From the NCBI GenBank assembly GCA_002049455.2, contig KV918834.1, positions 124,001 to 188,000 on the forward strand: a stretch of DNA of 64,000 bases, given 5' to 3'. The notes beneath the pieces were generated by a model, which saw only the letters and a list, made by a program, of their open reading frames with translations, had not been told where the DNA came from and made no database searches. Positions within the stretch are counted from its first letter, which is position 1. The number at the start of each line of letters is the position of its first letter. Positions 21,123 through 32,622 of the stretch are shown here, piece after piece. A program made the translations under genes and the position numbers. This stretch comes from Porphyra umbilicalis (Eukaryota > Rhodophyta > Bangiophyceae > Bangiales > Bangiaceae).

Positions 21123-21730
21123 CCCTGGCCTTCAGGGCGGTGGCGCGCTTGGCGACGCATCGACACCGAGCACGCCGGCCGACTCCATAGCCGCGAGCGC
21201 GCACGGGGGCACGTTCAGCCACGTTGCCGTGGCGGGGGAAACGTGGGGCGGGGAAAAGGGTGCCGCCGCCGGCACCGCAGCGGCGGCGGCTCGCCGGCGT
21301 CGCGCGACGCCGACGGGAGGGGCCTTCACTCCGCCGCGCAGCGCACCTCTAATCGCGCCGGTAGATGGCAGGCCGACGGGCCGCCGCAACAGAAGCCGGC
21401 GCGCAGGCACGATCACCCGCGGGTCATCGCGGGCGCGTTCAACCCCCGTAGTCGCTGCGCGCGGTCGCCGCGCCCAACTCGAGGCGGTGGGGGGTGGTAG
21501 GGGGGCAGGCACCGTCCGGGCCCTGTGACCCTTGTGGCAGGACAGCCCTTCTCAGCCACGTAACTCTATTCGCTTTTAGCGTCATCGCGACCCTTCCAAC
21601 GTCGACACGCCCTCAGATTCATGAGGACACGAATGCAGACTGCCACCTCTGAAACGGAGAGCAAGTCCCGTGATCTAAGTATATGTGTGCATTACTACAC
21701 TTTGAGAGCACGCTGTCCTCAAGGCCAGGG
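21123..21730. repeat. TIR-bounded repeat, copy A (intact, 608 bp)
   Basis: Begins CCCTGGCCTTCAGGGCGGTGG and ends in AAGGCCAGGG, so the ends are an inverted CCCTGGCCTT. The same sequence in the same order occurs at 33874-35498, where it is about 618 bp once a nested hAT insertion is removed. Shared landmarks are CGACGCATCGACA, CACGCCGGCC, CGCTTTTAGCGTCATCG and GTGATCTAAGTATATGTGTG. It holds no coding region I can support. A target-site duplication is not clear. Position 21644-21651 (CACCTCTG) is the empty version of the hAT target. Confidence 0.7.
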
Positions 21731-21901
21731 AATTTGCAACGGTTTCTGCGCACCAGGTTTCCTCAAACCCGATAGCAGGGACATCAACCCCCCCACACGG
21801 CCCCGGCAAGGCCTATGTCGAGCACGACCACGCATCATGGACGCCGGTCTGCAGTTGAGAAACGGGCTGACCGAGACGAGCCAAACGACTCGGGGCCGCT
21901 C

Positions 21902-21925
21902 AAAACAGGCCTGTTTGGAGTGGCG
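21902..21925. repeat. Palindromic CAAACAGGCCTGTTTG motif
   Basis: The sequence AAAACAGGCCTGTTTGGAGT is nearly self-complementary around AGGCCT. The same palindrome type, with CCACTCC beside it, is found twice at 63821-63880 in the opposite orientation. Confidence 0.5.
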
Positions 21926-21983
21926 CTGCCGTTCATGCTCCAAAAGAAGGGCGATTCCGCGAGGCCACCACGAGATGCATTAA

Positions 21984-23482
21984 GAGCATTGCCAACAACT
22001 GAGGCTATCGCTATCGGCTATTCCATTCTAGAACCAAGTCCGCGTCCTTAGACAGCCACATGTACGTCAGCGGTTGGCTGCTGTGCTGTCATGAGCCTAA
22101 GTACCTGCAGGTTTCCTTACACCCGGCCTTGTCTGGGCCCGATCAAGACGATATTTTCTGCCAGGACTTGATTCACTGCAGCGGCAGATGACAACTGTGG
22201 TGAGCAGCCGTATCAACCATAAGAGCATTGCCAACAACTGAGGCTATCGCTATCGGCTATTCCATTCTAGAACCAAGTCCGCGTCCTTAGACAGCCACAT
22301 GTACGTCAGCGGTTGGCTGCTGTGCTGTCATGAGCCTAAGTACCTGCAGGTTTCCTTACACCCGGCCTTGTCTGGGCCCGATCAAGACGATATTTTCTGC
22401 CAGGACTTGATTCACTGCAGCGGCAGATGACAACTGTGGTGAGCAGCCGTATCAACCATAACGAAGGCGCAGAGAACGCTCGTCGGCAGACGGACAAAGA
22501 AACAGGTCAAAATGTGCAGCGCTTGATGACGACCACGCCTAGAAGGACGTCACTGTAGGACCATTGCCATGCACGACAGCTCTTGCGGACGTTCCGGTAC
22601 GGCGACCATCTCTGCCCAGAAGGAACTGGCAGTCAGTCTTGCAAACGTGGCGCACACGTTGCAGCCACGTGCTACTATTTGCTGTGAAACGGGTCGTTGA
22701 TCCATCACATGGGCCAATCAGAGGCCCCCGTGAGATAGCCTCGGCTATCCTAAAAGCTATTCCGACTCGAAATAGAAATGCGATAGCCGCACAGCTATTC
22801 TTGGTCAGCGGAAGCCAGAATCAAGTAGGTAGTTCCATTTCCATGGCCCGAACAAAAAAAGGGCTTCTTCGTCTAAAAAGTGGTGTTACGTCGGACTTCA
22901 GGTGCTTAATGGGACACGTTGTGCAACGTGGCTTGAATATGGGGATAGCATCTCATTGTTAACAAAGCTCTAACGAAGGCGCAGAGAACGCTCGTCGGCA
23001 GTCGGACAAAGAAACATGTCAAAATGTGCAGCGCTTGATGACGACCACGCCTAGAAGGACGTCACTGTAGGACCATTGCCATGCACGACAGCTCTTGCGG
23101 ACGTTCCGGTACGGCGACCATCTCTGCCCAGAAGGAACTGGCAGTCAGTCTTGCAAACGTGGCGCACACGTTGCAGCCACGTGCTACTATTTGCTGTGAA
23201 ACGGGTCGTTGATCCATCACATGGGCTAATCAGAGGCCCCCGTGAGATAGCCTCGGCTATCCTAAAAGCTATTCCGACTCGAAATAGAAATGCGATAGCC
23301 GCACAGCTATTCTTGGTCAGCGGAAGCCAGAATCAAGTAGGTAGTTCCATTTCCATGGCCCGAACAAAAAAAGGGCTTCTTCGTCTAAAAAGTGGTGTTA
23401 CGTCGGACTTCAGGTGCTTAATGGGACACGTTGTGCAACGTGGCTTGAATATGGGGATAGCATCTCATTGTTAACAATGCTC
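21984..23482 (+). mobile_element. Harbinger-type MITE, copy 1, internally duplicated
   Basis: The 5' end GAGCATTGCCAACAACT and the 3' end TTGTTAACAATGCTC form terminal inverted repeats. TAA flanks both sides (21981-21983 and 23483-23485), the 3-bp TWA target duplication typical of PIF/Harbinger elements. Compared with the two 740-bp copies elsewhere, this copy repeats its first 239 bp in tandem (21984-22222, 22223-22461) and its last 512 bp in tandem (22461-22972, 22973-23484). A 132-codon open frame recurs in each copy (22564, 23076) but has no recognisable domain and is part of the repeat. Confidence 0.9.
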
Positions 23483-23826
23483 TAAGGGATTACAAAATGT
23501 GAGGAGAGCTATTTTTGGGCCGTCACACCACCGTCACACACTAGTTTTGGACCTCGCTTTCTTCACCAATGCCCCCGTTGTAGAGCTGTCATATTTCTAA
23601 AGGAAAGATTGCAGTGCAAGGAATTTTCTGGAAGCCTGTCCAGGCCATTCACTGTCAACCATTCTCTGTCCCGACAGGAGCGTCACTGTCAGGCGCGGGC
23701 AGCGCATCAGTGCCAGCAGCGACTCGGTCGCACATCATACTCGCCTGGCCTCCGCTCCCGGCCTCCTCTCCTTCTTTAATGTGTGTATGTCCAATAAAAA
23801 AAGTGCGTCGAGGCTGCCTTCGTATG

Positions 23827-24057
23827 TCATGACAATAGCCCTGCCATAATAGCATCCACATCGGCTGCCTCAATGTCGGGAGGGGGCTCCTCTTCCTCCG
23901 CCCAGCCATACACCCCACCCCCACCCCCACCTCCACCCCCACCCCCACCGCCACCAAAGTCAGCGTTCATCCGACCTGGGACTGCATCCACCTCCACGTA
24001 CAGCCATGCCCCCGTGCGCTTCTCCGGCGGGGGCACCACGGCGCTGCCGGGCGCCAT
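23827..24057 (-). CDS. Short acidic Gly-rich protein or last exon
   Basis: The ATG at 24057 opens 76 codons starting MAPGSAVVPPPEKRTGAWLY, then a segment with Glu/Asp, a run of about 14 Gly and an acidic tail ending in EAADVDAIMAGLLS. The composition of both ends looks like protein and not GC noise. The sequence just 5' on the minus strand is strongly pyrimidine-rich with CAG, so this may be the last exon of a longer gene. No family recognised. Confidence 0.4.
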   Translation of the reverse strand: MAPGSAVVPPPEKRTGAWLYVEVDAVPGRMNADFGGGGGGGGGGGGGGVYGWAEEEEPPPDIEAADVDAIMAGLLS

Positions 24058-26475
24058 GGGAGGAGCAGGGGTCGGCGGGAGTTGGAGAAAGGGCACTGGT
24101 GATAGGGAAAATGAAAAGATAGGGGATGGAATGAACAGGAAACATGCGGGGGTGGGGAGGGGGGTAGTGGTCGATCCACTGTGAGAACGCCAGGTCTGGC
24201 GCTGGCTGCAGCAGGGCCGAAGAAGCGTCGACGTGAAGAGCCGGAGATACACCAATAGAACGCCATTGACAGAACGTGTCGGGTCTCGAGACGAATGGGA
24301 AAGAAAATTTCTCTTTCAAGATAGCTGCCCTGATGGCCCCTGTGCCTGCAAGACGGAAATTTTGTGCACTTTCCATACGTGGCCGTAATATTGACAGCTC
24401 TACCCCGTTGGCCAAACGGTGCCACGTTTGGCTGTTTGGACTGTTTGAGCCACTGGTGGAGATGCTCTCAGGGCCGCGCCTACGGCAGGGCGACGGCGTG
24501 AATACGACCCGTGCATTGTCTCGGGGCATCGCGGGGGGTGAGCGCAGTCGGTGGGGGCGCTTGCTGCGGCGCCCCCCTCCGGGCTAGTCAGCCTGCCGGT
24601 AGCCTCCTGCGTGACGGACGTCTTGGCCGATGTCGAGTCCCCACGGGCGGTCGCCGACGCGTTTCTCCGCAGGTGGATGGGGTTCGGTGCCGCGCGCGGC
24701 GGTGCTGCGGCCGGGCAAGGACCGGGGGTCGTACGTCACGTACCCGCTGTTTTTTTTGAGTATTGTGGTGGGGGAGGAAGAAGTGGTGGGCGTGCGGGAG
24801 AGACGGGAGGCCGTTGAGGGGGGGGCGGGAGGCGGGGCGCCAGCGCCGTTCTCAACCGACCAGCACGCCACTCTAGCACCTGATCGAAGCCACTTTCCGC
24901 GCTTCCCCAAAGAGATAAAGAAACGGCGGCACTCACTCGCAAGCACGTTTCTTCCCATCGCCCCCCAGTTGGTCAGGTCACAGCTGGCGTTGCCTGCCCT
25001 ACCTCTACCCCCCCCCCCCAGTCTCACGGCAGCACATCGCTGTACACGCGCGCCCCACTATATGCCGCCGCCGCCACCCTCCGCTCCCTTTTTCCCCACC
25101 GTTTCTGTCACCACCATTTGGTGCCGCCTGCCTTGGCGCTACCACAGCCCACCCCAGTTATGAAGCGCGCCGCTGTCCGCACCCACCGGTTTGCTGATGC
25201 CCCTGCTGAGATGCCGACGCGGCGACACGGCCGGCTACTCGCGGCGCGACACTGGCGTTGACGCCCCTCCGGCGCTGGACGTCGTTAGAGGCGGCGCGCC
25301 GCAGCGGCGGCAGCGACCTGTCGCCGGCAGCGGCAGTAAGTGGGCGAGAGTGCGGCTGAGCACGACGGGCTGCTGCCACCGGAATGACTCGTGTACAGTG
25401 CACTTCATTGCCTGATGTATCAAAAGGGTGGCCCCTGCCGCCACCGCCGTCGGAAAAAATTATCATCGCCGGTAGACGACGGCTTGGCGGGGGAAAACCG
25501 CCCGTGGCGGGCGTCGCCATCGACCTTAATGGCCACTGCTCTACCTTTTCTTCATCAGTTGTAAACTCCCCGCCCCAAACCGACCGCCGTTCTATCTTCA
25601 TTCAGCCGCGGGCACCGTGTCACTCCGGGTCGGCGCAGGCGCTGCCGCCTCTATTCCAGCCCCCCCCAGCGCCCACTGCCATGAACACATTCGCCGCCGC
25701 GCACGGCGGCAAAAACAGCCCCACCCCGCGACGTTTTTCCCTTGCACCCCCCCGCCCTCCACTCTTTCGGCTACCCATTTGGTGGCCAGCCGCAGGAGGG
25801 CCTGCCACCGGTACGTTCACGGCACCGCCACTGCCGCATCGCACCATCGCGCCCACCCCCACCCACACGCCGCCGGCCTCGCGGCCGCGCTCATGGTCGC
25901 CTCTGATGCCTTTGGCCGCATCGTCGCCAGCGCCGGTGCCGGCGCCGACGCGGGGGGCTGCTGCCGGCGCCAACGCCGCCACCATCACTGCCGTGAACGC
26001 CGTCGCCGCCGTCGCCTGTCGCGAACGCTCGCTTGCCCACCACAGCCGCGGACCCATAGGCAGCTCTGGCAGTCTGCGACGATGCCGCCCGCCGCGGCAG
26101 CGGCGGCACCCGCGTCGGTGGTTACGCCCCCATCAAGGGGGGGTATGGGGGCGGGAAAAGAACACACCCCAGTGAGAGTCAGGGGAAGCGACAGGGGACA
26201 GACTGAAATGCGACGGAGAGAAAGGAGAGCATGTTTGATTTGGCAGTGGGAGCCGAATGCAGGGATGTGCGGTGAGGAGGGTCGCTGGAAGTGATGAGCG
26301 GCGCTAAGGGCGTCAATTGGGTCCCAGTACGATGGTGCTGACCACCACGGCGACGTCCGTATCAGCGTCGAGCGGCGAGGCAGCTCGACCGGTCGACCCC
26401 TCCCTCTCTGAAGGCATCAAAATGCCAGCATCTCCGTATTGGTCGTATCTGTGGCCACGGACAGAGCACAAAATA
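24058..26475. other. GC-rich stretch without a recognised gene
   Basis: Several long overlapping frames exist on both strands. The most protein-like are 24551-24817 plus (VTDVLADVESPRAVADAFLR), a plus-strand frame near 24720-24800 (GSYVTYPLFFLSIVVGEEE) and 25681 onward plus (MNTFAAAHGG, then Pro/Ala/Thr-rich). I cannot join them into a gene or name a family. They may be exons of one or more low-complexity proteins. Confidence 0.4.
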
Positions 26476-26779
26476 GAGAGTTTTAGCCGGATCGATTGTG
26501 GGATGTTTGTGGGATGGTTGTGGGATCGCGTTTCCGGCTGACATGCTGTAAGCGCTGATCCCGTGCAGCTCCCACCACAAAGCTGTTCGGACTTTTAGCT
26601 GAAGGTAACGTGGGATCGATTGTGGAATGGCCATCCGGACCAGCAAGTGCCAGCGAGGCGGCGAGGCGATGCGTTTTGAGCGCCTGCGCCTGCCCTCGTG
26701 CACCCCCATCCTTTGGCCGTGGAAACAGGGTGCTTCGTTCTGAGCGGCAGCCTGCGAGGAGCACAGGCGAGCCAGCACC

Positions 26780-28120
26780 ATGGTCTCCATTGCCGGTAAT
26801 AGGCTTTCTCGGTGGCGTGCTCGCCGCCGCTCTCTTGCGAATGGCCTGCTTTCCGGTCACGTCATGGGCATGGACCTGGTTGATATGGCCTGGTTGGTGG
26901 TGCGCTACCGCCAAGCGCAGCGAGAAGTTTCTCTGTCCCTGGAGCGCCGTAGACGCATTCGGGCTGCCTCCCTTCACCTCAACGCCTTTTCGACACAGCA
27001 GTCGCTGTCGCTTTTCCTTTTCTCTCCTGTACACATTGGCCATCTCGTGAACATGCTGCAGATTTATGTGGACTTGGGTGAGGCGCGCTTGTCTGTGACG
27101 CCCATCGAGTGCATTTGTCTATTTTTGAGGAGGCTGTCCTCTCCATGTCGGTGGGGTGACCTCGAGGAGCTTTTTGGAAGGAGCTCCACTGCGCTTTGCA
27201 TTATTTTTTACGCCACTGTGGAGGGTATGATGCACAAGTGGGGTCACCTTCTTACTGAGTGGCGTGTGGATTTTGTGCGAGCATGAGCGCCGTTGTACTC
27301 GGTGACGATAGAGGTGGCTGGAGCGGACCTGGACAAGTGTGTTGGTTTTATTGACGGGACCGCCATCTTTGTTGCACGGCCTGGAGGCGGCCTGCAGAGG
27401 GCCTGTAACAGCGGACATAAGAGGAGGCATGCGCTGAAGTTTCAAGGTGTACTCACCCCGGACGGGCTTTTTGTTCATTTGTTCGGACCGCTGGAGGGGC
27501 GTCGTCATGACATGACGATGTACTACCGGTCTGGACTCGACGAGCTACTGCCTGAAGCCCTCGTGGTGGACGGTACGCAGCACTAACTTTACGGGGATGC
27601 CGCGTACATGGTACGTCCGTGGCTGCAGGCGGCATTCACCGGCACGATTACGCCTGAGCAGGAAGATGCCAACAAGACAATGAAGGTCCCCCGGGCGGCC
27701 GTGGAATGAGGCTACAAAGATATCAAACAAACCTGCTCCTTCCTGGACTACCCGAGACGACTGAAGCTGCGTGAGGGTCCTGTGGGGCTCTTGTTTTTGC
27801 ACAGCTGCATCTATGGCAGGGCGACGTCGACATTTTTCAAGTGCCCCCCGTCTACCCTCGCAGAATGTTCTGGTCTCGGCCCTGTTGGCGATGGTAGAGG
27901 TGGCGACGGTGGCGATGGGGGCGGTGCCGCGGGCGGTAGCGGCGGCGATGGAGGAATCCACTGTCATGGAGGCGACGGCGGCGAGGCCGACAGCGGCGTT
28001 GATAACGGCGGCGGTGGTTACGCCGTGGCTGCGGCAGACGGTACGGCTGGCGCGGGCACAGGAACTGGGGACGGCGGTGACGGTGATCGTCAAATCACGG
28101 CAGGTGCGGTGGCTGCATGA
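26780..28120 (+). pseudogene. Harbinger DDE transposase (DDE_Tnp_4 type), three in-frame stops
   Basis: A single frame from the ATG at 26780 holds an N-terminal helical region with an LSVTPIECICLFLRRLSSPC segment. The catalytic domain follows: CVGFIDGTAIFVARPGG (first Asp), HKRRHALKFQGVLTPDGLFV, LFGPLEGRRHDMTMY, GDAAYMVRPW (second Asp) and a VE-x-GYKDIK block (Glu). A Gly/Asp-rich tail ends at 28120. The frame is cut by TGA at 27284, TAA at 27584 and TGA at 27707 (where the family usually has Trp beside the catalytic Glu), but has no frameshift. All three catalytic residues survive. The enzyme would excise and insert the element; this copy cannot make it without readthrough. Confidence 0.88.
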
Positions 28121-30498
28121 GATGTTCGAGTGCGGATAGAAGACTTTGGCGTCGGGGGCTGATTTGTGTTTGGCCGCGTCTGTACCGACGGTACCCCGCC
28201 GTTTTCTACGTCGGCGGACAACTCGGCTCCCCTGATTCCCGCAATGCCGTCTCGACGCGCCATCTGCCCCCCCTCGATGTCACCGTCTCGCCATCATCGC
28301 TGCCGCTATCTCCACCCCCCGCCCGAATCGTCGTATTTCCCCCCACCGTGGGGTGGGCGAAGCCGCAGCGGCCGGAAGGGGCAGCAGGCGGCGTGCAGCG
28401 ACCGGAAGGGTGGGGCTTCGCGGGGGGGAAAGGGAAGGCAATCTCTGCCCCCAGAGCAGAGCCCTCCCCGCCCGCTCGGTCGGCGGTGTGTTCAACACCA
28501 CCGTCTCCCCGGCCGGCCCCCGCGTGGGCGTGGTGCCGCGGTTCTGCGGGTCTCGGCGGGAGAGGGATGGCAACCGCTCGCGGGAGGCGGCGCGCGGGCG
28601 GCGCCCCCGGTCGCGATAGGCGCGGCGCGGCCGTTGCCCAACGCCTGGGTCGTCAGCGGTCGAAGCCGGCTCGCCGCCGAGGTCGCCCTTCCGCCCCTTC
28701 CCCCCGTCCACCGCTGCTGCCGTGACGCTCGCGGCGCCACTGCTCCCCCCCCCATCTATGGGCTCGCCGAGGCGCTGTGGGTGGCAGGGTGGGCCTCGAG
28801 GTGGGCGGTGGTGGGGCTCGCCGCGACCATGCCGGCGAGCTCAGCCACGACATGGGCACTGGGGTTGCGGCCAAGGCCGGCAACGGCGGCAGCGGCGGCG
28901 TCGGCGGCGTCCGCGGCGGCGGGTGGCGGCGAAGGAGGTGGTTGCGGCAGTGGCGACAGCCGCTAGTGGCGGCAGCGGCGCCAGTACTGGCGGTACCGCA
29001 GCCCCCTCGGTCGTGCGAGCCGCGGCCCGCTATGGCGGCGCCAGCGCTGGCGTCGGGGCTGCCCTACCGCCCCCCTCGGCCACGCTCGTGGGGGCGCTCA
29101 GCCGCTCGCCAACCTTCACCGCACCACTCGTCGTGGACGCGCGCGGCCTGAGTGTGGCGGGTGGGCGGCTGTCGCCAGTGTCCATGCCAGGCGCTCTTGG
29201 TGCAGTGCTTTTAAGGCTGGTCGTCGGCAGCTTTGTGGCCGCGCGGGGGACGGGGCGCGCTGGGTCGGCGGTAGCGGAGGGGGTGCCAGCGGAGGCGGGT
29301 GCAGTTGCCGTCGATGCGCGAGAGGAAGGGCGCCACCTGTGCCGCCGCCGGCCAAGCCGAGACGGCGGCGCATGGGCACCCAAGGGCCGGCGGGGGTGGC
29401 TCTTGCCGCACCCGCCACGGCGGCGACGGCCTCCAACTCTGCTTCGGCAGCGACGTTGCAGCACCCCGAGCTACTTCATCGCGGCGATGGCGGGGTTGGG
29501 GGCGCGTGAACCAAAGCGCCTTGGGGGGGGATGGTAGCGGGGGGGTGTCTGCGTGTGGAGGAGGGGGCGTCGCGGCCGCTGCGTGATCACGTCGCCGTTT
29601 CTTCGTGGGAGGAGGGGGCGCGCCGCGGGCACCAGGGATCGGCGGCTTTTTCGGGTGGCTCACGCGTCGTGCCCTGCGTGTGGGCCGACGACGGCCCGGA
29701 CGAGTGCAAGCGGCGTCGAACACGTCAAACACGATTCCATTCAGAACAAGAAGGAACGCAAGCATCAACCATTTCCGCCTCTGACTGCGCCAAAGAAACT
29801 GGGTACCACGACGCCGGTTGCGACCGCCGCCGCAGCCGCCGCCGCCACCGCCGCCGCCGCCGTGGCAGCGCCAAGGTTCAGCGGGGGGGGAGGGGGGGAG
29901 CACTGCCCCCCGCGACAGCCGTCGGCGTCACGCTGCGTGACGTCGGCCTTGGGGCTGGTAGCCGCACCGCCGTGCAGGGGACAACGGCGGCCGACGCGGC
30001 GGGCCGCTGGGGACGGCGCGGACACCTGCCTGACCGAGTTTCGCCGCCGCTGCCGCCGCCGTCGCTGCCGCCGCTTTCATGGCCGCCCGAGGCCGACGCG
30101 TGGTCGAGCGGCACACCTGAATGTCGCATCGCCGCGCCGCTCCGCTGCCGCCACTACGCCGACCGCCTCGTCATTGACGGCGGTGGCGGGGCGGCTGGGG
30201 GGCAACGCGAAAAACGAGACAGTGGCGGCTGGGGAGGGGGGGGGGGGCCGAACAGCGGGCCGCTCTTGGTGGCCGCGGTCGGCGGCGCAAGTGGGTGGTC
30301 CGGACGCGGCAGCGGTGGTGGTGCAGGTCGTGGTAATTGGTGCGGGTGGGAGCGGGTGGGGGGATCTGTCTGGCACCGCTCTCTGTCAATCATGCTTGTC
30401 CTTGATCTTCCGAAGAGGGAAATTACAGAATAACATTGATGCATACTCGCAAAGAAACACTCTGTAAACAGCAAGCAATAGAGAAAAAAATCATGCGG
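28121..30498. other. GC-rich low-complexity interior of the Harbinger element
   Basis: Long frames overlap on both strands, rich in Gly, Ala, Pro and Arg. The most protein-like is plus 28980-29340 (PSATLVGALSRSPTFTAPLV and MPGALGAVLLRLVVGSFVAA). I cannot decide a coding frame. It may be a captured or inserted host segment, since Harbinger elements normally have little DNA between their two genes. Confidence 0.4.
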
Positions 30499-31151
30499 TC
30501 AATCCATTTTGCACGAGACAGCCTCAAGAAGGCGTCGCTGCTCCGACCTCTCCCGCCGGTCCTCCGCATCCTGCCGGTCCCGACGGGCCAACTCGGCCTG
30601 GTGGAACTCGCGGTCCTGCTCAAGGCGTCTCTCCTCGAGCTCCAGGCGCTTCTGGTCCCTTTCGCATCGGCACTTTTCGCTCTCAACCAAGATGGCCACC
30701 ACTTCATCGTCGTTCGCGTCCTCGTCCTTGCGGCGCCGGGACGACCGCGTCGGATCCGCCGAAGAGGCCGCCCGAGACGAAGACCTCTCATCTGCCGCCT
30801 GCGGGCTGCCCTCGGCCACATGACTGGCGGGAAGGCTGCGGCGCCGCTGCATGGCCAGTTTGCGAGTGACCTCCCCGATGTGCACCAAACGCCCACAATC
30901 CTGTCAAGCTCCGTGACGGTCTCCTGCACGCCAGACCGCGAGTCGTCCTTCTTGTCCTTCACTTCAAACTTGCGCTTTACCAGCTCGAATCGGTCGTGCA
31001 ATGCTTTGCCGTTGACAGAAAAGGGCGCCTTCGGGTGCCCGTTGAATATGGCAGCCGCCTCGTCAAAAATCTTGATTCGCTTGCCGCGGGGAGCCAAGTG
31101 GCCCTCAACCGACCTGACGGCGTGGACGGTTCGGACGTCGTCGGCCCCCTC
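30499..31151 (-). pseudogene. Harbinger-associated Myb/SANT-like DNA-binding protein, frameshifted
   Basis: The minus-strand frame reads VRSVEGHLAPRGKRIKIFDE, then AAIFN, SVNGKALHDRFELVKRKFEV and an acidic/Lys segment ending in TELDRIVG. This is the Myb/SANT-like fold usual for the second Harbinger protein. At about 30890 the frame shifts and continues as VHIGEVTRKLAMQRRRSLPA. After a Ser/Arg-rich linker comes a long charged helix (KRLELEERRLEQDREFHQAE) typical of the C-terminal part, ending at 30499. The N-terminus has no clear ATG. The protein would bind the element ends and help import the transposase. One frameshift makes this copy defective. Confidence 0.75.
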
Positions 31152-31861
31152 TCAGCAACGCCGCTTCTGCTTGCCTTTCGTCAGCTTGGCCACCTGTTGC
31201 TCACGGGGTCCGTGCCGGCGGCTGCCTCCTTCACAGCATCATCCGCCGCACCCTGCTCGGCCGTAGTCGGTGCGCCCGTGTTGGCAGACGCGCCGTCACC
31301 TTGCCGCCCTGACTCCGAGGCGCCCACGACACACAGGTCCATGCGAAAACAGCAAGCTCGTAGGTGCGAGGTGGGTGCGGAAGGGGAGAGGTAGAGGACA
31401 CGGCCGGGAACAAAGAAAAAGAACGCACGGGTTGGGGGCGGGTCGGTGCGAAGGTGGACTAGGCTACGCAGGCACGACAGGCTAGCACGGTTTTGTTGGT
31501 GGGGCGCGGGTGCCTTACAGGCGCCTCCCACGGGGCTGTCAAAAAACTGCGTCTGGGCACCCCTTGGGGCAGTCTCGACATCCCACAAAGCCTTGCGTTC
31601 TTTTGGGGTCTTTGCCCAAGCATCCCACGAAGTGGCAGGTCTGCAGGATCGTTTGTGGGATCCCGCGCACATCCGACGTCGTATCCGCTTCCTTACAGCG
31701 ACCTTATCCGGTGAAGGATCCCCCAAACATTCCACGATCATCCCACAAACGGCTTGCTCAAACTCTCTAATACAAACATGTCTCGATGGCGGGAAAAATG
31801 AACAGATATTCCACATGTACAATCCTCAAGCCCGATTTCTTGATCGGTGACGAAGATATCT

Positions 31862-32483
31862 TGCGTGTCCCAAAAATGAGACATACGCGTTTTCTGAAGG
31901 ACTGACACATCACTGCACGGGGGCAGGTGGGGTGGGGTACGAGAACATTCTCGACTGGCCTCCATGGAAAGAGCCTCTCCCGACGCATTCTTGGCTGACA
32001 ACTCCTTAGTACCCGCCTGTGGGCACTGTTCTGTGGGCCTCTCAGATAGGCCCAATCTTGGAGCCAGTCATTTTCAGGTTCTTGGGGCTACAGGTTTGCA
32101 ACGCCGAAGCTCATGTGCCAACTGGAGCTTCGATGAGGGGTGTCCCAAATCGTATTATCTTCACAGGGGGCTACATTGGGGTCTTTTTCACGTTTTTATT
32201 GGTAAGGTGGTGCCCTTTTCTTCGTGCACAAATTGTCAGTACCTGCCTGCTCTAGTATCTGTGCATTTAATTGCGCTGCTTGATCGTCACCTGTCGAAGC
32301 TGCAATGAATGACACTGTTCCCCATGACATGTCAGGAGGTGCCGCCTCTGCTAACACTGTCAGGGGTCGTTCTGAAAGCACAGTGGGACCGAGTGGGTCA
32401 CATTACATCATCGGACCGTTGCACAAGGCCAGTGGGCCGAGGAAAAAAGAGAAAACCGCGATGTCTCATTTTCGGGACACGCA
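31862..32483. mobile_element. Small TIR element, about 620 bp
   Basis: Left TGCGTGTCCCAAAAATGAGA continuing to 31895 is matched by the inverted right end at 32450-32483. The arms are about 34 bp with three or four differences. No coding region is supported. No clear target duplication is visible. Confidence 0.55.
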
Positions 32484-32486
32484 CCA

Positions 32487-32622
32487 TACAGCCGTTCTCT
32501 CAAAAACCTCGCACGCCAACTGTTGCACCACTCTGACAAATCAGCCTTCACGGGGTCGCAGAGGCCGATTTGTCAGAGTGGTGCAACAGTTGGCGTGCGA
32601 GGTTTGTGAGAGAACGGCTGTA
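32487..32622. repeat. 56-bp near-perfect hairpin
   Basis: Arm 32487-32542 and arm 32567-32622 are reverse complements with a single mismatch, separated by 24 bases. The structure begins three bases after the neighbouring TIR element. Transcription on either strand would give a long stem like a small-RNA precursor. Alternatively it is a foldback transposon remnant. Confidence 0.85.

Larger units (their letters stand above)
26476..31767. mobile_element. PIF/Harbinger DNA transposon, degenerate, 5.3 kb
   Basis: The left end GAGAGTTTTAGC and the reverse complement of the right end GAGAGTTTGAGC begin inverted repeats that continue for about 60 bases, with shared TTGTGGGATG blocks. The flanks are ATA (26473-26475) and TAA (31768-31770), close to a TWA duplication but not identical. 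Inside are the two proteins of the superfamily in convergent orientation: a DDE transposase (plus) and a Myb/SANT-like protein (minus). About 2.4 kb of GC-rich low-complexity DNA lies between them. Confidence 0.7.

Noticed and set aside
22564..23474. Nearly identical 132-codon open frames at 22564, 23076 and 46255
   Set aside because: They lie wholly inside the Harbinger-type MITE and are conserved because the repeat is. They have no recognisable domain, and the copy at 47821 has a changed frame.
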